The notes: generated from the sequence alone by a model not told the origin. Positions 46,677-61,835 are shown, numbered from the stretch's first letter. The stretch is DNA of 64,000 nucleotides from Kalaharituber pfeilii (GCA_015179045.1 WHUZ01000053.1:124001-188000), one strand, 5' to 3'. Program-made: numbers and translations.

Positions 46677-49600
46677 TCACAAATATGGCATCCACAAATA
46701 ATCCGTCTGGCTCAGATTCATCGGATTTGATGCCTTGGAAATCAGGTCAATAACCGTCTGATTTGCCGGCAAAATCGCGGGCCCGACCTGCGCCAGGGAC
46801 GCCGTCTTGCGCACAATCTGCTCACAGCTAAACTGCACCTTCTCGCGTAACTGACTATCCTGTAGGTTCTGACTCCGGGATTGGGTAAACCAGAAGATCA
46901 TTTCGTCACGGACGAAAACGCTGAGGTGTTGGTCAAGGTCGAACTGAAGTAATGTCAGTAGGCCGTCATCAAGGTATAAAAGGGATGATGAGGATGAGCG
47001 CCATATTTACCTCTGGCTCACTAAGGCATCGTGCGATGGCCATAATTGCGCAAGAGTAGATACCCTCAATGGCAATAGGACCCATGAGGACCTGGATATT
47101 TGGAGTGAACCGGAATGGAACAGCCTCATTATTATGGAAGACAGGGTTTCCAGAAGCCATAGCAGGGAGAAGCTCCGTGCCCCATATATTTCCAGTTTGG
47201 CGAGAAATGACAATCTTGTGAGGATACCTTGCCGACATGGACATCACATAGGTCATGAATGTCAACGCAGCGTACTGGTAACAGAATTGCCGGCGGAAGA
47301 GGAAGAATTCGGCCGAAGATGTGTAGGATTTGGTCAGGAACTGCGAAGTTGTCAGAATGATATATACGTCCTAAAAGGGTTTCTGAGTTGCATACCTCAA
47401 GTGCTACGTTATTTGGAACCATATCACTCTGAATGGCATTGAAAATCTCCAGTCTCATGGCCGGATCCACATGAGGAGCCTTGCCCGGATCTAACGAAGC
47501 TGTTGCTTTCTTCATTGCAAAAATCAATGGGTCGTCTTTGCTCATTCCAACTCTTCTGCAATGATCTTCATATATGCCTTGCAAGGAGATGTAGGATTCA
47601 TCATCTTCGACGATTCTTATGTGGGGGGCTAGAGGAACCATCATCGGAAGATGGAACTGAAGGTTCCGTCGTCTGCTCTCCTTTCTCCGGGATAGAACGC
47701 TGCAAAAAGAGTTAGTAATAAGGTAGAACAACAGGAAAGGTACGCACCCGTTAAAGATACGGAACATCTGAAGAATCCTCTCCTCCCTACGACAATGCCT
47801 TGCTGCGGGATGTTGAATGGCAAATGCATGCACGCTACCATCATGCCCTCGGATCCTTAAACGGCGGTGACAGACGCCATAACCTCGAACCACATCAACC
47901 TTCGGTAGAAACCTGTCTATCCGAACGAAATCCTTGTTGCTATCCTTGTGCTGTAACGGTGTTAGCTCACACTGATAACTGTGCAGATACTCAAGACTTA
48001 CCAACAGATATTGACCTGGAACTTCCACATCGTCGAATCTCTGGAACCTGAACTCACTCAGCAAAGGGCTATAGCTTTCAAGATTTTGTGTTGGAGGTCG
48101 ACGGTCCAATTTCTCCTCGAAGCGATCCCTCCACTTCCTCAACTTCTCGATATAAGTAAAGAGATTCGGTTTCTCTGCTACAAAATCGGCTTCGAAAGCC
48201 GTCTGAATGTCATTTTTAGCAGCCATCCCTCGAATGAGCTTTGAAATACCTACTCTAATGTGCGAAGGCAAAATTGTCTCAGCAAATCTTGTAATATTTG
48301 ACTCAGTTGTCGGTGGAAGCTTGGCATGCTCCGGATGAGGAGAATGCCGTCCAATATATTGGAGACCATCATTAAGCAAAGCGACAATCAAACGATAGGC
48401 ATCTTCATCTGGAGGGCACTTAAAAAACTTCGAGATTTGGTCGCCTACAGTTTCCATCGAGAGTGCTAGCAACGGGAATGCGGTCTTTAGTACCGACATA
48501 ATTTCATCGGCATACTCCCAGGCAGGTCGTCTTTGGGCTGCAATCTGAGCGCTTTGCGCATTCCCGAGAGCTGTAGGTGATGCTTGTGCCGGCTGGCTAT
48601 TAGGAGCGGAGACAGGAGTTCCCGTGGCACCTGGTTTACATTAGGACGTGAAGAGATGGGCGAATGAGATTTATATAGTTAACTCACCAGACCCTTCAGG
48701 TTTTGGACTTGCTGCTGTAGCGGGGTCACCATTCGTCTGCGCACTTTGGGGTCGATGGGTCATCTGACCAGCTGCCACAGGTGACCCTGCTTGTGCTCTG
48801 TTCGCTTGCGAGGCTGTTTGCTGCTTCTTGATGAGTTGATAGTCCTCCTTACAAGTACGCAATAGGAAGTACAGAGCCTGTTTGGCAATATTAGTCTCCA
48901 CCCTAATATAGTGAAATAAGGAGGCTTTTATTACCTGTGGATAGTTCTTCGCGATCTTGAACAAAATAGAGCGAACCAAACGTGCCTCTTTATGAGATAG
49001 AGAAGTCAAGAGCTGAGGAATATAGGTAATCCAATACCATGTTGGCACTTCTCCCTTGTACTGCTCAAATGCCGAGGATATGAGGTTGTTTTCGTCCAAA
49101 CTCAGCAACCAGAGCACCCTACTCAAAAGCTTTCTAGCCCTTCCATTCTTGTACAAGCCTGAGGCCTCCATGTAGCAACTCACGGCGTTGCTGGCGTATG
49201 AGAGGTCATTGGTAGCTCGGAACATTTGATCATTGTAGTAACCCCACTCTGCCCAGGCTTTAGGTAACTTCAAGTCGTGATACAAGGCCAGGCCAAAAGC
49301 ATCATTTGCTTCTTCTTTGCGCTTCAATTTCGATAGAAACATGCCCTTCAGAGTATAGAACTCGGCCTTCTGCTGAGCACCAAAATAATTAAGATTGGTG
49401 TTATTGATGACCTCCAGTCCATTATTAAGCTCATGAGGATTTTGGTAATGACATTTGGCCTGTTCACGGAGCTTCAAGAACGCCTCTTGGATTTCTATGT
49501 TCGGAAGGGTATAGATTTTCGTGAGCTGATTGACGCAGACTTCGGTGAGCTGATGTTTGCGGGCCACATGGGCAAAGCGATTTATGATCCAGGCTGTTTC

Positions 49601-52600
49601 GTGGTAACCTCTATATGCGTAAGAATTACCACCACTAGTAGCACTTTGCGGTTGTGCAGGGAGTAATGGGAGATAAGTATTGTTGATCGAATGGAAAATG
49701 TGTTGTCTCCAAGTTACCAAATCATGCCAACTGTTGATATCGTCCCAAACATTTGGTAGCCTGTCGCGCCAAGTTGCAAGTAACAATTTGAGCTCTTGGG
49801 ATTTTGTGTCAAGATTAGAGGCATTTGTCTGTGCAAGGCTCTGGTAAATGACATTGGCGTCATGCAGCTCAATTAGCATCTGAAAGTTCTGCAGAAGAGG
49901 AATATGAGCATTGGTAATGCGACGAGGAAGATTATGCCACTTTCGCAAGGACAGTTGGATTGCCTCGTCACAGAGACGTGAGAATTCCTGTGGACTCTCA
50001 GCCTTAGCATGAACCTTTTGCAATGCCATGAATGCAGCGAAATAATGTCTTCTAGGTGTGGGTGCGTCCATAAGCGATTTGACAGTCTGATCAACCCTTT
50101 CTGCGTCTGGCCCTGTCCAATTCTCAACTAGTCTCCAAGCACATTCCAGCAGAAGATCGTTATAATTCTCGTGCTTTGCGAATTCACTTAGGATATCCCA
50201 TTGCTGAAGCTTCTGAGCACAGAGGACCCAGTGATCTTCCCATAACATGTATTCCGACTGGGAAAATGGTAAAGCGCCCGTTCTAGCTTTAATTTGAGCG
50301 GTCTCGTACATCTGCTGGGCTTTATCCCACATGCCATTTTGTTCGAAAGAAAGCGCTGCATTTGTCTCCAGATATTGGCACCGGCGTCTCCATAGGCCAT
50401 AAAAGAGGTCTTCTTCAGAGATTCCAGCGTACAACTCCGCAAGAGCGTCTAGATTGCTTTCTCGTACCGTTGCACTGTCAATTGGTGGCTTGATGGCTAT
50501 CTCCTCAAGAAGATTAAATGCACTATACCAAGCATCAAAGGTCCTACTAAGAAACTTGACTAAATGTGGAGGTAGTGTGAGTTTTGGCGAGAGATTCTCG
50601 ACGCCCGCTAGCAAACTCTGTATAACGTTCGGTCGTTTATCCATCTGCCGCTGATGCCATTCCTTTGATAGCAAGGAAATAATTCCTCTGGTAAGTTCTG
50701 CGCGGTCCTCTTTGCCTAGAGCAGACCAGCAGAGAGGGAAAAAGGCAAGCCATGTCTTGTGACCAACGTTTGCGTCCAAGTGTTGAAGTTGAGCAAGAGG
50801 CTCTAGGATATCTCCAGCTTTCACATCACTCAAGCTGCGGCAGAATTGTCTATGTCTTGCCATAAATTCCTCGAACTTTTCGTCCAGCATAAGACTCTGC
50901 TTCCGTTTATCCCCTGCATAAGTGGAAAATAGTGAAGACGCAGATTTCGTCCTGAGATCCTCTTCATGCAACTCAACCAAACTTTGCATATCGACCGATC
51001 CAAAAAGTAAATGTATCGCTTGATTTAACCAGTACGAATCACTAAGCGACTCCCAGTTCTGATTACCTAACACAAAGTTCAGCCTGCTACTAATTGTCCT
51101 GCTCAAACTTTTGTCGAAAATGTGCAGGAATCTATTCCTCATATTGACATCTTGAGCTCTTGTTCCAATTAGGAAGGCATATTCGAGGCGTACGGTGAGC
51201 TCAGTTCGAGTTATGTTGGGGTCTTCATAGATGTCAATGACCAATTCCAGAAACTTATTGCACAAAGTGGAATCAGGCCTATGCTCAAAAGAAAGCATTT
51301 TCGTTAAGACGGCGGTCTTCTCTTTCAAAGTAGGGAACCCGTCTGTTGATTCAAATACCCAGGCCTTGACAATCCCGAGGATCTTCAAGCACAATTCTGA
51401 GCTCTGCGATTTCTCAACTAATTGAGCTAGGACACTAAGGAAGGGTCGGCGTTGATCTCCAAGAATGGATACTCGAGTAGAGGCAACATCGATGACCTTC
51501 CGAAGTAACATTATTGCTTGCTCAGCCTCAGGATCTTTCGCATGGGCTTGTGGATCCAACGGTTTGGGAAGCACTGCTGACGCTGGTGGATTCGGCGCGG
51601 CGCTTGTTGCGATGTGATCTTTAGCCAGTTTTTGGAAAGATTTCATTAGAGAGTTGATATGTGTATCAATAGCCGGAGGCCGTTTTTCCGAAAGTGTCCA
51701 AAGGATATTGACACTTGACATAAGATTACTTGCGAAACTCTCATTAATGATGGTGTTGAGTAGTTGAAGAAATTGCTGTGGAGGAGTCTCCAGTTCCTGC
51801 TCCTCCTCTTCTTCTTTTGGTGGAGGTATCGCCTGCAAAATCCGAGCCAATACAGGCTGGACACCGTCATGAATCTCCGTATTATCGGACCTTAGACATT
51901 TGTCGAGCAGCTTCTGCATGTCAGGAAGCCGTTGGAGGATCCATTCGTCGGACTTCACCCCTAAAATTGAGTCGAGGATTTGAAGAGAGTTCACATAACC
52001 TGGCAGGCTTGCTTCTGTGATGTCTTTAGTAAGAAATGGTTCCAGGAGTCGAGGAATGATATCAATTTCAAGATCGCTCCAATAATCCGGTCCAAGAAAA
52101 TTCCTAAGCAGCTTGAGTGCTTTCTTACAAAGATCACTGCTGGTGAATTTCTCATTGAATTGGGTAATGAAGATGACTAAGTGCTTAATTGTTAGTAACC
52201 GGAGTGTAGAGGGAACCATCGGTTCGGGCTTATCAGATTGAGCAATGCTTTTTCCGGAGGGAGACCGCGGATCTTGTGGCGGAGCTGATCGTTGTTGTAA
52301 AGGCGAGCTTCGAGTATTCTTGACGCGCCTTTCTTCCCACTTCCATATCAGCGTAACCAGACTAATTGACAGCTTCTTATTCTCTGTCGAAGGATTCGGG
52401 TTCTGGGCGATTAGTTTTGGCAGGGAAATAATGATCCACGTGAAGAAGTGCTCTCTTGATTCATAGAAAAGATCGTCATGGCGGACAAGAAACTGAAAGA
52501 TATTTGTCATTTGCTGTGGATTATTGCCGTCCTCAGATAATATTCGCCGTGGCCATCTAGCCCATATCGGATAACGTGGGTCTGGAGTGCTTGGGATACG

Positions 52601-55600
52601 CTGTCGTAAAACCGGTGCTATCAGTTCTAGTGCCTGAGCCACAAGTGCTCTACCCTCGTGAGCGTGTGCTTTCAGGAGCGCGACATATATCTGGGTCACG
52701 ATCTTCGCCGGCGTGTCGAACATAGCAATGAAATATGCAATCAAGACATATGCCGCTTGTTTGTTGACAATATCTTCCAATTTAATGTAGTTCCATCCAA
52801 ATTTAATAACATCCTTTCTCGCGTCTTGAAGGATATTGGCGTGGTCCTTGATTAGCAATGCAGACATTTGAAGCAGCTCCATCCGTGAATGATCAAGTCC
52901 AGGAGATGCATCATCGCCCAAATCTCCAAGATTTGGTCTCCACACTTTGAGGTGGATAGTTTCAATCATGCTTTTGTCAATTAGCTTATGGCCATTTACA
53001 GTCGAAGATCCTCGCTGTGCGTCCATTGCCAAAATTGGATTCACCAGATAATGGAAACCAAACGTTTTCGTTTCTTGTGTAGTTGTCTTTGAAGCGTACA
53101 CCTCCAGAGCTTTAAAGACAACTTGACGCCAGAATTCCACCGATTTATGACATATGATGTGCTTGTAGATGTGGTGTGTTAGGATGTTGCCTTTACTGAG
53201 CCCTCCTGATGTGATTGCAGCAATAACCTAAATTCAAAGTAAGAAACCAATTAGACCTTTTCTTTACGTAGGGAATAATTTTTTTTACCTGAAACATGAA
53301 GTCTAGATCTCCCTCGACATATGTGAGGTATGTAGTGAATATCTCCAACAAAGACCCAGTTGCTTGCTCTACCCCTAACCTAACAGTGACCGGCAGAGTC
53401 TCCATTTCCCCTCTCACCTCCATTGTGGCTTCTAGCAATTCCTCCAGTAGTTTTCTATTCTCCTGAAGCCATGTCTGAGATCCAGGATGCCTTGTTATAG
53501 AATATATGATCTTGATGACAGATACAATAGCTGTAGACTTCTCTTGATCGTTCTCCAATCCAATAAATGAGATCCTTAATCCTGTAACGTCTGCCATAAC
53601 TGCATTCCTCAAAGGCCCACTAGAATCATCCATGAGAAGCTGAGCGAATATGCGGCCGTATCTCATATCCGTCACGTGTACATGTTTTCTATCAACTACT
53701 GCGCCTTGTTCGTTTACCCCGAGTAAGTATCTCCACGCTTCTACGGGATATCTGTTGATAAACTTGAGTAACGGTGCTCGCAATGGACTATATTGTGTTC
53801 GTCTTAGCTTTTCCTCGAGATCAATAACAATAGAAAACATGTCGTTCATAAACATCACTGCTGCTGGTGGCAAAAGGTGGAAAATATTGAGAATTGAGGT
53901 GATGACCCGGATAGTAGGAGTTTGTTCCAGAAGCTTGAAGGAAATTTGTTGCATTGTTCCTGCTTCTGCAAGATTCTTCAAATGGTCCAGTAGGCGGCTC
54001 CCTATTTCCACTTTGAAATAGTTCGTCAGTAATTCAAGGAGCCTGGCTAGCCCTTCTAGTCCAGCAACATTCAGCCTCTTGGGGTCAGATAGATTCATCA
54101 ATATCGGGCGCAAGCCGTTCTGGAGAAGTTCCTTCGGTAATTTACTTGTCTTCGCTAACACGCTCTTCAGTCCCGATTCAGCGGCTTCCACAACTTCGCT
54201 GGACTTGCTGTGAAGTGATTTGAAGAACACCGAAATAATTCGGTTTCTTGTCTGTAAGGTAGCATTTGCTGTCGGGTTGCTAAATTCTGCGTACGTTATA
54301 GCCATTGATAGTAATTTGATGCAGACTACCCTAAGATTGAGTACAGATTCCGAAGTCCGATGTTCAGCAACTTTGTTATTAGAAAGAGCTTCATCGTCTG
54401 CATCCGCTAAAGCAAGAGCCTCAAGTAGAAGTCGATTCATCTCTTCACTGATATTGATTATATTAGCGTTGAGGCCAAGGCAATAAGTAATAGCATCAAT
54501 ATAACCAATCTGCATGGCGAAGCTCAGGGCTCGTAGTGGTTTTCCAAATACCGGCATAAGTAACCTTTCTTTAACAGGCATGATTAATTCAGGAACCTCG
54601 GCACCCAATATAGTTGCCAATGTGCTGAAAGATTTTTGTGCTGTGTCTCGAACATGTTTATTGGGATTTGATATCTCAGAGACAAGGAGCGCACAAAGGT
54701 TCCATGTCTCAGACCGATATTGACCAAGATCTTCTTTGTTGATCTGTTTATTGCATCTTCTGATCACTAAGTCGAGGGTCTCTTGAGCGAGAATTCTTGT
54801 ACTAGCCGGTAAGTCCTGAGGCATATCCTTTATGACGTAGAGGAGACCTCGAACGAAGTCATGCTGTCTGGCTATCATCCATTCATCTCCCATTTCGAAT
54901 CCAGTTGTCAGAACTTTGATTCCTAGACACCCTCCACTCTTTGGATACCATTCCTCTTCGTAGCAATAATGGCAAAATGTTTTTGCCAAATCCTGGAAGA
55001 AAGGTAACTTCCCCACAGACCGAGAATCCCCGAAGATAGCTGCCGCAGCTTGATAAATGACCTTCAGTGCCTTCGTTCCAGCATCCCTCACCGTAGATAC
55101 ATCGGATGATAAACAGTCTGCAATAGCCTCCGCCAAAATCCGACAATCCAAGTATACTGGTCCTTCCCCTCCAACCACTTGAAAGGGTTGCTGTTTCTGC
55201 CTCAATTCCATCACGGCTCTTCCGAGCTCCAGAATAGTGAAATGTCGACAAACATCGAACATTAAGGAGGAAGCCTCCTCTTCAAGCTCTGGTATGGCTA
55301 TTGCGGAGAGACATGCCCTGAGAAGCTTCCGTAACACCTGATCTTGGTCGTTCTTCTTAAAAACTGGCCTGTTCTTATCAGATATAGCAACAGCCTGCGC
55401 ATCCTCAACCTCAATGGTGCCTTCGACAAGGTCATTTGCTTGCAATCGCACTGCATACATGAAATCTTCTGGTAAATTATCAATACCAATGAAGAGTTTG
55501 AGGTTGGATCCGAGTAATCTGAGAGCCTGCCGCTTATAGAACACATCTACTTTGGGATCAACTACAGGCTTGAGCGAAGGTGGTTCTGTGAGTTTCTGGA

Positions 55601-58600
55601 CAGCTAGGTCAACGGCCCCAAGGATTGGAAACGCTCGCTCGCCTGGAGCTCCATGGAGTTTTATGTTTATACTGCAGTCGTCGTCGGCATAATATTTGAA
55701 AGAAAGCGGGGGCGGGTGTGTCAAGAATCGCCTATTTCTCCCACCTAGCTTCCCCAGGATTCGCAGTGTTGTATGGCTATGCATATGATGGTATGGTAAT
55801 GGCTTCAGATGATCCCACAATGCACCCATTAGGTCATCAATTGCAGGTGCCATTATAGGATCCAAATAATCTGCGGTGAGATTGTCAACACAAAGCTCCA
55901 ATGTACGAAGGCCCTGGGTAACTAATTCCGGTCCAGCTCTCAAAGCAACCACCAATGGCTTCATAAGATAGTTAAGATGAGGAAGCAAGTTGCTAAGTCG
56001 AGCAGGGACTGTCAGGCATAACTCCACATAGAGGTCCCTGTCTGCGGTTTTTCGAGCAGATGTGAGCAACGTGTTGAGGACTTCCAGAAGAACCTCTAGC
56101 AGCGGTAAAATTTCCTTGTATAATTGCTCAAATCTTCCGCCACCAATACTTCGGAAGAGGGATCTCAGCAGCTGGAAGTAGTTCATTGGTTCTTCGGCGG
56201 TTGTCGACAAGCTGATCGATTTGAGTACGATTTGACCAACATGTGGTAATAAAACGGATTCATTTTGCGAAGAGAACAGTGTGACAGCCATGAATGAGAG
56301 TTTGAAAAGCCGAAGTAATATCTGGGACTTTTTTTTATCAGCAGTACCAACTTCTTCAATATGATCCATCAAAAACTGTAGTAACATCCCACAGAAACTC
56401 GGTGATGTTGCCTCACTGGCGAGGAAGAACTGAGGGACATGTAGTAATGCAGTATGCTCAAAGAACATCTCATATAGATGGGGTATCTCAGAATGGAACA
56501 CTTCGTGAAATGTTGCAGGGTCAATGCAGTGAAATACAGTTGCGAATGTCTCTAATAATTCCTTCTCCTCTTTACTGCTCGGAACAGCGAACGAAGAGTC
56601 TGCCGGCGATCCCTCTGAAGATAGTTTGTCCTGATCCACCCCATAATACCTGAATACATGGGCTCCCTCGCGGAACAGTTTTGTTATGATGTTCACTTCC
56701 TCAGCGCTAAACCCATACGCAACTTCTGCCCAATTTGGAGGATTGTGGTCATTTGGTGGTTGTGGGGGGTTACACGACCTCAATGTGTACAGCATACTCT
56801 TCAACCCATTCATTAGGTTCTTAAACAGAAATTTGTTATCTATCCCAGTGTCAGCAGGGAGAATCCCCCCAAAAAACGTTCTTGACATACCTGATACTGG
56901 ATCCGCGCCCCGTTCTCGTGGATTGGAGGTTTTGATTGGTGTTGCATTAAAGATGTCAATCTCATCATACTCCTCCTTCGGCAGTTCCTTGCCATCAATG
57001 TCCATAACATCTCCTTCCTGGTTCAATTCCTCTTTTGCGGCTTGAGCTGTTAATCTGCTCTGTTTGATTGCATTATCAAACTGCCTGTTCATTGCGGCAA
57101 ATTTTTCTGCTATTGCATCCAATATCATGATTAAGTAATGACGGGCTACACACAGAATGTCATCAGCTTCAGCTCAAAAAGCTCAGTTTTCTAGGCCATA
57201 CACATCCGTACCTTCCTGTTTATCTGGGAGTTTAGCAATGTACTCTGCTAAATTAAGCAAAAGCTTTGCACTCATGGTCTGGAAACTAGTCCCAGGGAAG
57301 TTATCATGTAGATTCTTCGTATAAACTTCCACGGTCCGTCGTATCTGTTCTTTTCCTAATGACTCTCGCACATGATGAATTAAATCTGCAAGCATGCTAT
57401 ACGCCAATGGTCTGACGAACGACTATGTGAGTTTTTATCAATGAATCTAGAATAGTTAGGAGAAGTTACCTCATTGTCTCATACACAGTCAACCCATCTC
57501 CAATTAGAACCCGCTCATCGAGTAACTCATCGATCTTCTTAAGAAAGATCTTGCGGAAATTGAAGTTGATAATATGCCTTGTAGCTACTAGAAGCTCCTT
57601 TCGAGCCCCTGATCTTTCTCTAGGGCAGTCCTTCAAGAGGCGAACAACTATATCTGGCAATGATGGAAGAAAATCTGTCAAGAGAGGAGCATACACACGG
57701 AGTACGTATGCAAGGAATGACATTGTCTTTCCACAGAAAGTCAGGATATGACTTCGACAATTTGGGAGACGGGCAATAATACCTTCACCTGCGCCGTAAT
57801 GAATTCCCCAAATGCAACACGATTCTTCACATTAGGACTCACACCCGTAAATGGCCCTTTCCCGATGTTGGCTTTATGAGCTTCTTCCTGAGGTCCAGCC
57901 TGGAGCAGCAACATCTATTCACGGCACCAAATCAAAAAGTGGCTTGTGGTATACGAGCTATCAAATTTCACATACCTCCTTTATAAGCGGTACAAACGCT
58001 TTGACGTTTTTATGCACACAATTCCTGTGCGCCTGAAAAAGCGAGACTACTATAATAGGACATTCTGCCAATACCTTGAAACTCTGCATCCCTTTCACTA
58101 ATAGCTTGGGCTGCTCAGCTTCAGGTTGACCTAGCATCGGCGAACCGGGTTTTGGTGAATTGAAGTTTGCAGGCTAGCGCGACAAGTTAGTGAGATAGTA
58201 ATGCACATGACGAATGCTCATTGAACTTACCGTTGCCGGGACAGCCGGCGTTGCACCAGTATTAGGATTATCGAATGTATCCTTCACTGCCTGTGGCATT
58301 TTTGAGAACATGTCTTGAATCAAGTTCAAAAATGGCTGAACCTGGTCAGCCAAGGTCTTTTGGTAGTTGCGTTGAAAGTCCATGATAGTTTTCATGCACA
58401 GAACTGCATTGTCCTCATTTTCTATCCGTACAAGGTTCATTAAAAGGGACATCAGATCAACTGCATAGACTTCGAGACATTCTGGAGGCTGAAATGGAAG
58501 ACGATGTATTATGTCAAGAATGCAGTTCCGCAATTTCTGGAAGCAATGACGGATTAGCTAAAGAATGGAACTTGTTAAAGGAAAGTGGTTATACCTGCTC

Positions 58601-58897
58601 AGGAGAACTGCTTGAGAAAACTGGAGGTCCCTTCAACAGTTGGGTAAAAACTGGTATTATTTTTGCAAGGAATTTAGGATATTCCTGTCCCTGATACATG
58701 TCAATTGTGTCTCGGAGGTCTGAAGCAATTTGTAACTTCAGTTTTCCATCTTTTATTTAAGCTGACATTAGCTACTTCGGTACTCCTAAAAGCATACCCG
58801 CAAGCTGGCTGTATCGCATATGAAACTCACCGATTGTCGGATCCCCCAGCCTGGCGGCATAAACGTCCGCCGCTGCGGGGGCATTTCCACCAGCCAT
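46677..58897 (-). CDS. TRA1: Tra1, SAGA/NuA4 subunit of the PIKK family (TRRAP homologue)
   Basis: Fifteen minus-strand exons: 58897-58831, 58719-58595, 58536-58231, 58173-57976, 57914-57783, 57726-57470, 57411-57212, 57145-53289, 53227-48935, 48877-48688, 48630-48002, 47950-47748, 47699-47396, 47340-47011 and 46943-46677. The total is 3785 aa, close to yeast Tra1 (about 3744), and all phases agree. Tra1 is the activator-binding scaffold of the SAGA and NuA4 histone acetyltransferase complexes. HEAT-repeat helices fill most of the N-terminal 2700 residues; FAT helices (GDWE-like [27 protein letters not shown]) follow. The kinase-like domain has [20 protein letters not shown] and [18 protein letters not shown] and lacks catalytic HRD and DFG motifs, as expected for this pseudokinase. 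The protein ends in a FATC domain ([12 protein letters not shown]). Introns 48934-48878, 48001-47951 and 47747-47700 are stop-free multiples of three and were removed on the basis of splice signals and family continuity ([10 protein letters not shown]). Confidence 0.96.
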
Positions 58898-61835
58898 GGG
58901 CATTCAACGCCCAGTATTTTCAGGAATTATTAATGGAGGTTGTTCAGATGAGGCTGCGTCGTCTGCGCCCGACTAGTACGCTCCTTGGAAGTATTTTTGT
59001 GTAGTCCTCGTTATCCGAATGATGAAACCAATATATAAGGGTTATTGCTAAGAGAAAGCCTTTAATGGGTGGTGAGAAACAAGAGCAGTTGACTGTTGGT
59101 TGTTGAACGTTGAAATTCAGAAACTGGGGTCAACTGAGGAATGTCGGACTGACGGTTGGGGGGGGTGAGATGAATAGGACCGTTGAGTTGTGAATAATAG
59201 TATGGGCAGAGCCTCGCAACAACTAGAAGTCAACCGTATGTACTAGTAGTAACTGTGGGAAGACGTGAAACCCGTCAGGTCGCCTTGGAACCGCATGCAA
59301 CCACACACTAACGAATCCCATGTTTCTGGGGAACAGGCTCTTTATCCTATAGCGCCAAGCACGCATCTGATTGGTCGAAAATATATGGACTTCATACGGC
59401 ATCCAGTAGCTTTGGTATCTGCTTTTTTAATCTTCAATATCCACGTTGTATCTGAGCTCAGAAGTATGGCGCATGCTCTTCTTACACTAAGCCATCTAAT
59501 TACAAGTATTGGGAGTGCAACGATATTGTTGAAGGGCCACCATCATATAAAATTCATATTTAACCACCAATTTTCTTCCTTATAGTATCTATAATTGTCA
59601 TATTTTTGAGCCTTAAGGGCACCAATAAATACTTCAACTGCTCTATTTTGTTCCTCAAGAGGCTGGATTAGTTTCTTTTTTGGAATGTACAGTTGCAAGT
59701 TTTAGGTTTCCAGGTACCTATGAACTAGCGAAAAAAAAAATAGAACAGGATGTGCTGTCAAACGATCAAACAGCACCCGAATCCGCTCTTTTCTTTATCT
59801 TGGACCGCCCATAAATCTCTCCGATCACATCAGAACCAACTAGAAATCACACTCAATGTCCGGCTCTCCAGCCCTCCTCATGTTGGCCAATACTGCCTGT
59901 CTGAAATGCTAATGCAGATGCTGATCAACTGGTCGATGCTCCTCATTGCCCAAAATCAAGATGCTTTCAGCTATCCCATATCCATCATTGCTGAAGCAAA
60001 CCACTTCATAATTATTCTAGGTGAGAAATCATTAGCTACATAATTGTTACCACATTAGGCTGGGCATTCATACATGAGAATTGATTGACAAGCCATAGCT
60101 ACCAAACAGTTCAAGCTGTATATCCGACGTAAGAAACGGGCCATTTTCAACCGAGTTGATAAATTGTCCAGAATTCGGTTGAATGGTGGCAAGACTAGAA
60201 TTGTACCCTTCCCAGTGTGCTTTGTGTGCCAAAGACATAAGGTACGCAGCTTCCCAGTCCCTCCAATGACTGCGGGCACTGACTGCCCTGCACTATGTGA
60301 TATTACATTCATAAGCTCGTTCGCGCATAACACCATGAAAAGCTACCACATGCGCTCCAAGATATTGAGATTTTAAGCAAGTATCAAGGGCCCGACGCAT
60401 CTACGTTTAGGAATTGAGATTTCAGTAACACAGTGCTTGTAGAGACGATCCGCAAGTAGATAGGAAACTGGAATGTGTCCCATGGCTTGCGATCGCAACC
60501 CATGTCCCGATTGTCCATTCGTCTGAGAAAGATGTCGTCAACATTGACCTATTCAATCACTATTATTTCTGTCAAGCAGAAAAGTTCCTGAGCGAGACAA
60601 CCCTCGCTAGAAAGAATTTTTTTTTTTCAATGGTACAAATTGGACCGAAGCAGGTATGTGCGCATTTCGAAGTTATCCTTGGCCAAAGCCTTTTCACCAG
60701 CGAGCGTTGCAACAGCCTTCTCAAGGTTTCTGAGTGCTCAATGCAGATAAACTCCTTATTAGGGATCTTGAACCATGGCGCAGGGTCTGGCGGGTGATCC
60801 TGATCGGACTGGCGGGGAGGAGGTATCGCTGATGAGAGGTGGGGAGGCCGCGATGGGCAGCTACTTGATTAGGCGTTATCGATAAAGTTCGGGGGCGCTC
60901 AGACGGCATGATGCTACCAAAACTTGGCACCAGCGGGTAAGCAACTGCACTCACGAGTACTAGGAGGGCTCACATATCCGCCCTGCAGTATTCCACGGTC
61001 TTAAGACGAGCGCCCGAGGCCGCGGGCGCTGGAGCCATAACAAACACGCCGATCCGCAGCGCAGTGGCTGCCACAGTTACGGGCGTGCACCGGCCCTTGC
61101 CCGGCCACACCTATTGGACGCGCGCCTGACAGCTCGATTTCCCCACCAAGAGCAGCCCCAGCGCTGCCCACGCCCAAGCCAACTGCCCTACTCTGTAGAA
61201 GCCCCCCCCATACGAGAGGCCTGCTTAACTGACCATCGCCGCCCGCGAGGTCTCCTATCATTGCCTATCTGCTCTGCTCTGTACGTCGGTATCGTTGCCC
61301 ACAGCCCTCCCCCAGTCTACCCCCCCTACCCACCTGCCTCATCCTCTCTTGTTTTTATGCCCTACCTGCATTCTGATGGTGGTTGCTGTTGAATATGCAC
61401 CACCGCCATCTTAACCCCTTACAACCTCTATCCCCCTCCTCGAGCTCCCCACGCCCCCCGAACAACAAATCACCTTCACACCCTGGCAAGCTAGATTCGG
61501 AAGCCAGTCCAGGCTAACTGCTCTTAACTATACTCAATCCCCAAATCTAGAACATCGGCAATCTCACCATTAACTAAAACCTTCGAGTCGGTCCTTCAGC
61601 CCCCCCCCCACCCCCCCCCCTCTCCCATTCCCGACCAGCCCATCACCTCCGAACGAAACATCGAAGCCGATTGCTCCTTTGAATGCCCCGTGATATACAG
61701 ATTAATCATCCCTTCTGCTTCCCTTGAACTTAACCATTTCTGGACGACGTCGCCTTTTCGATTTTCCTCATACAAAGTTAATACCATAATAAACTACAGC
61801 TGAGTCGGCAGTTTTGTAGCCGGGTTGCATTCAAA
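58898..61835. other. Divergent intergenic region between TRA1 and the B56 gene
   Basis: This holds 2.9 kb with no recognised gene. Frames near 59750-60376 are under 100 codons and not conserved-looking. GC-rich DNA at 60900-61250 gives way to a C-rich tract (61270-61450) and C runs at 61601-61622, probably promoter and leader of the B56 gene. Confidence 0.5.

Noticed and set aside
59750..60376. Small frames between TRA1 and the B56 gene, one with a CxxC pair
   Set aside because: Each is under 100 codons with no partner exon and no zinc-finger spacing that fits a known family.
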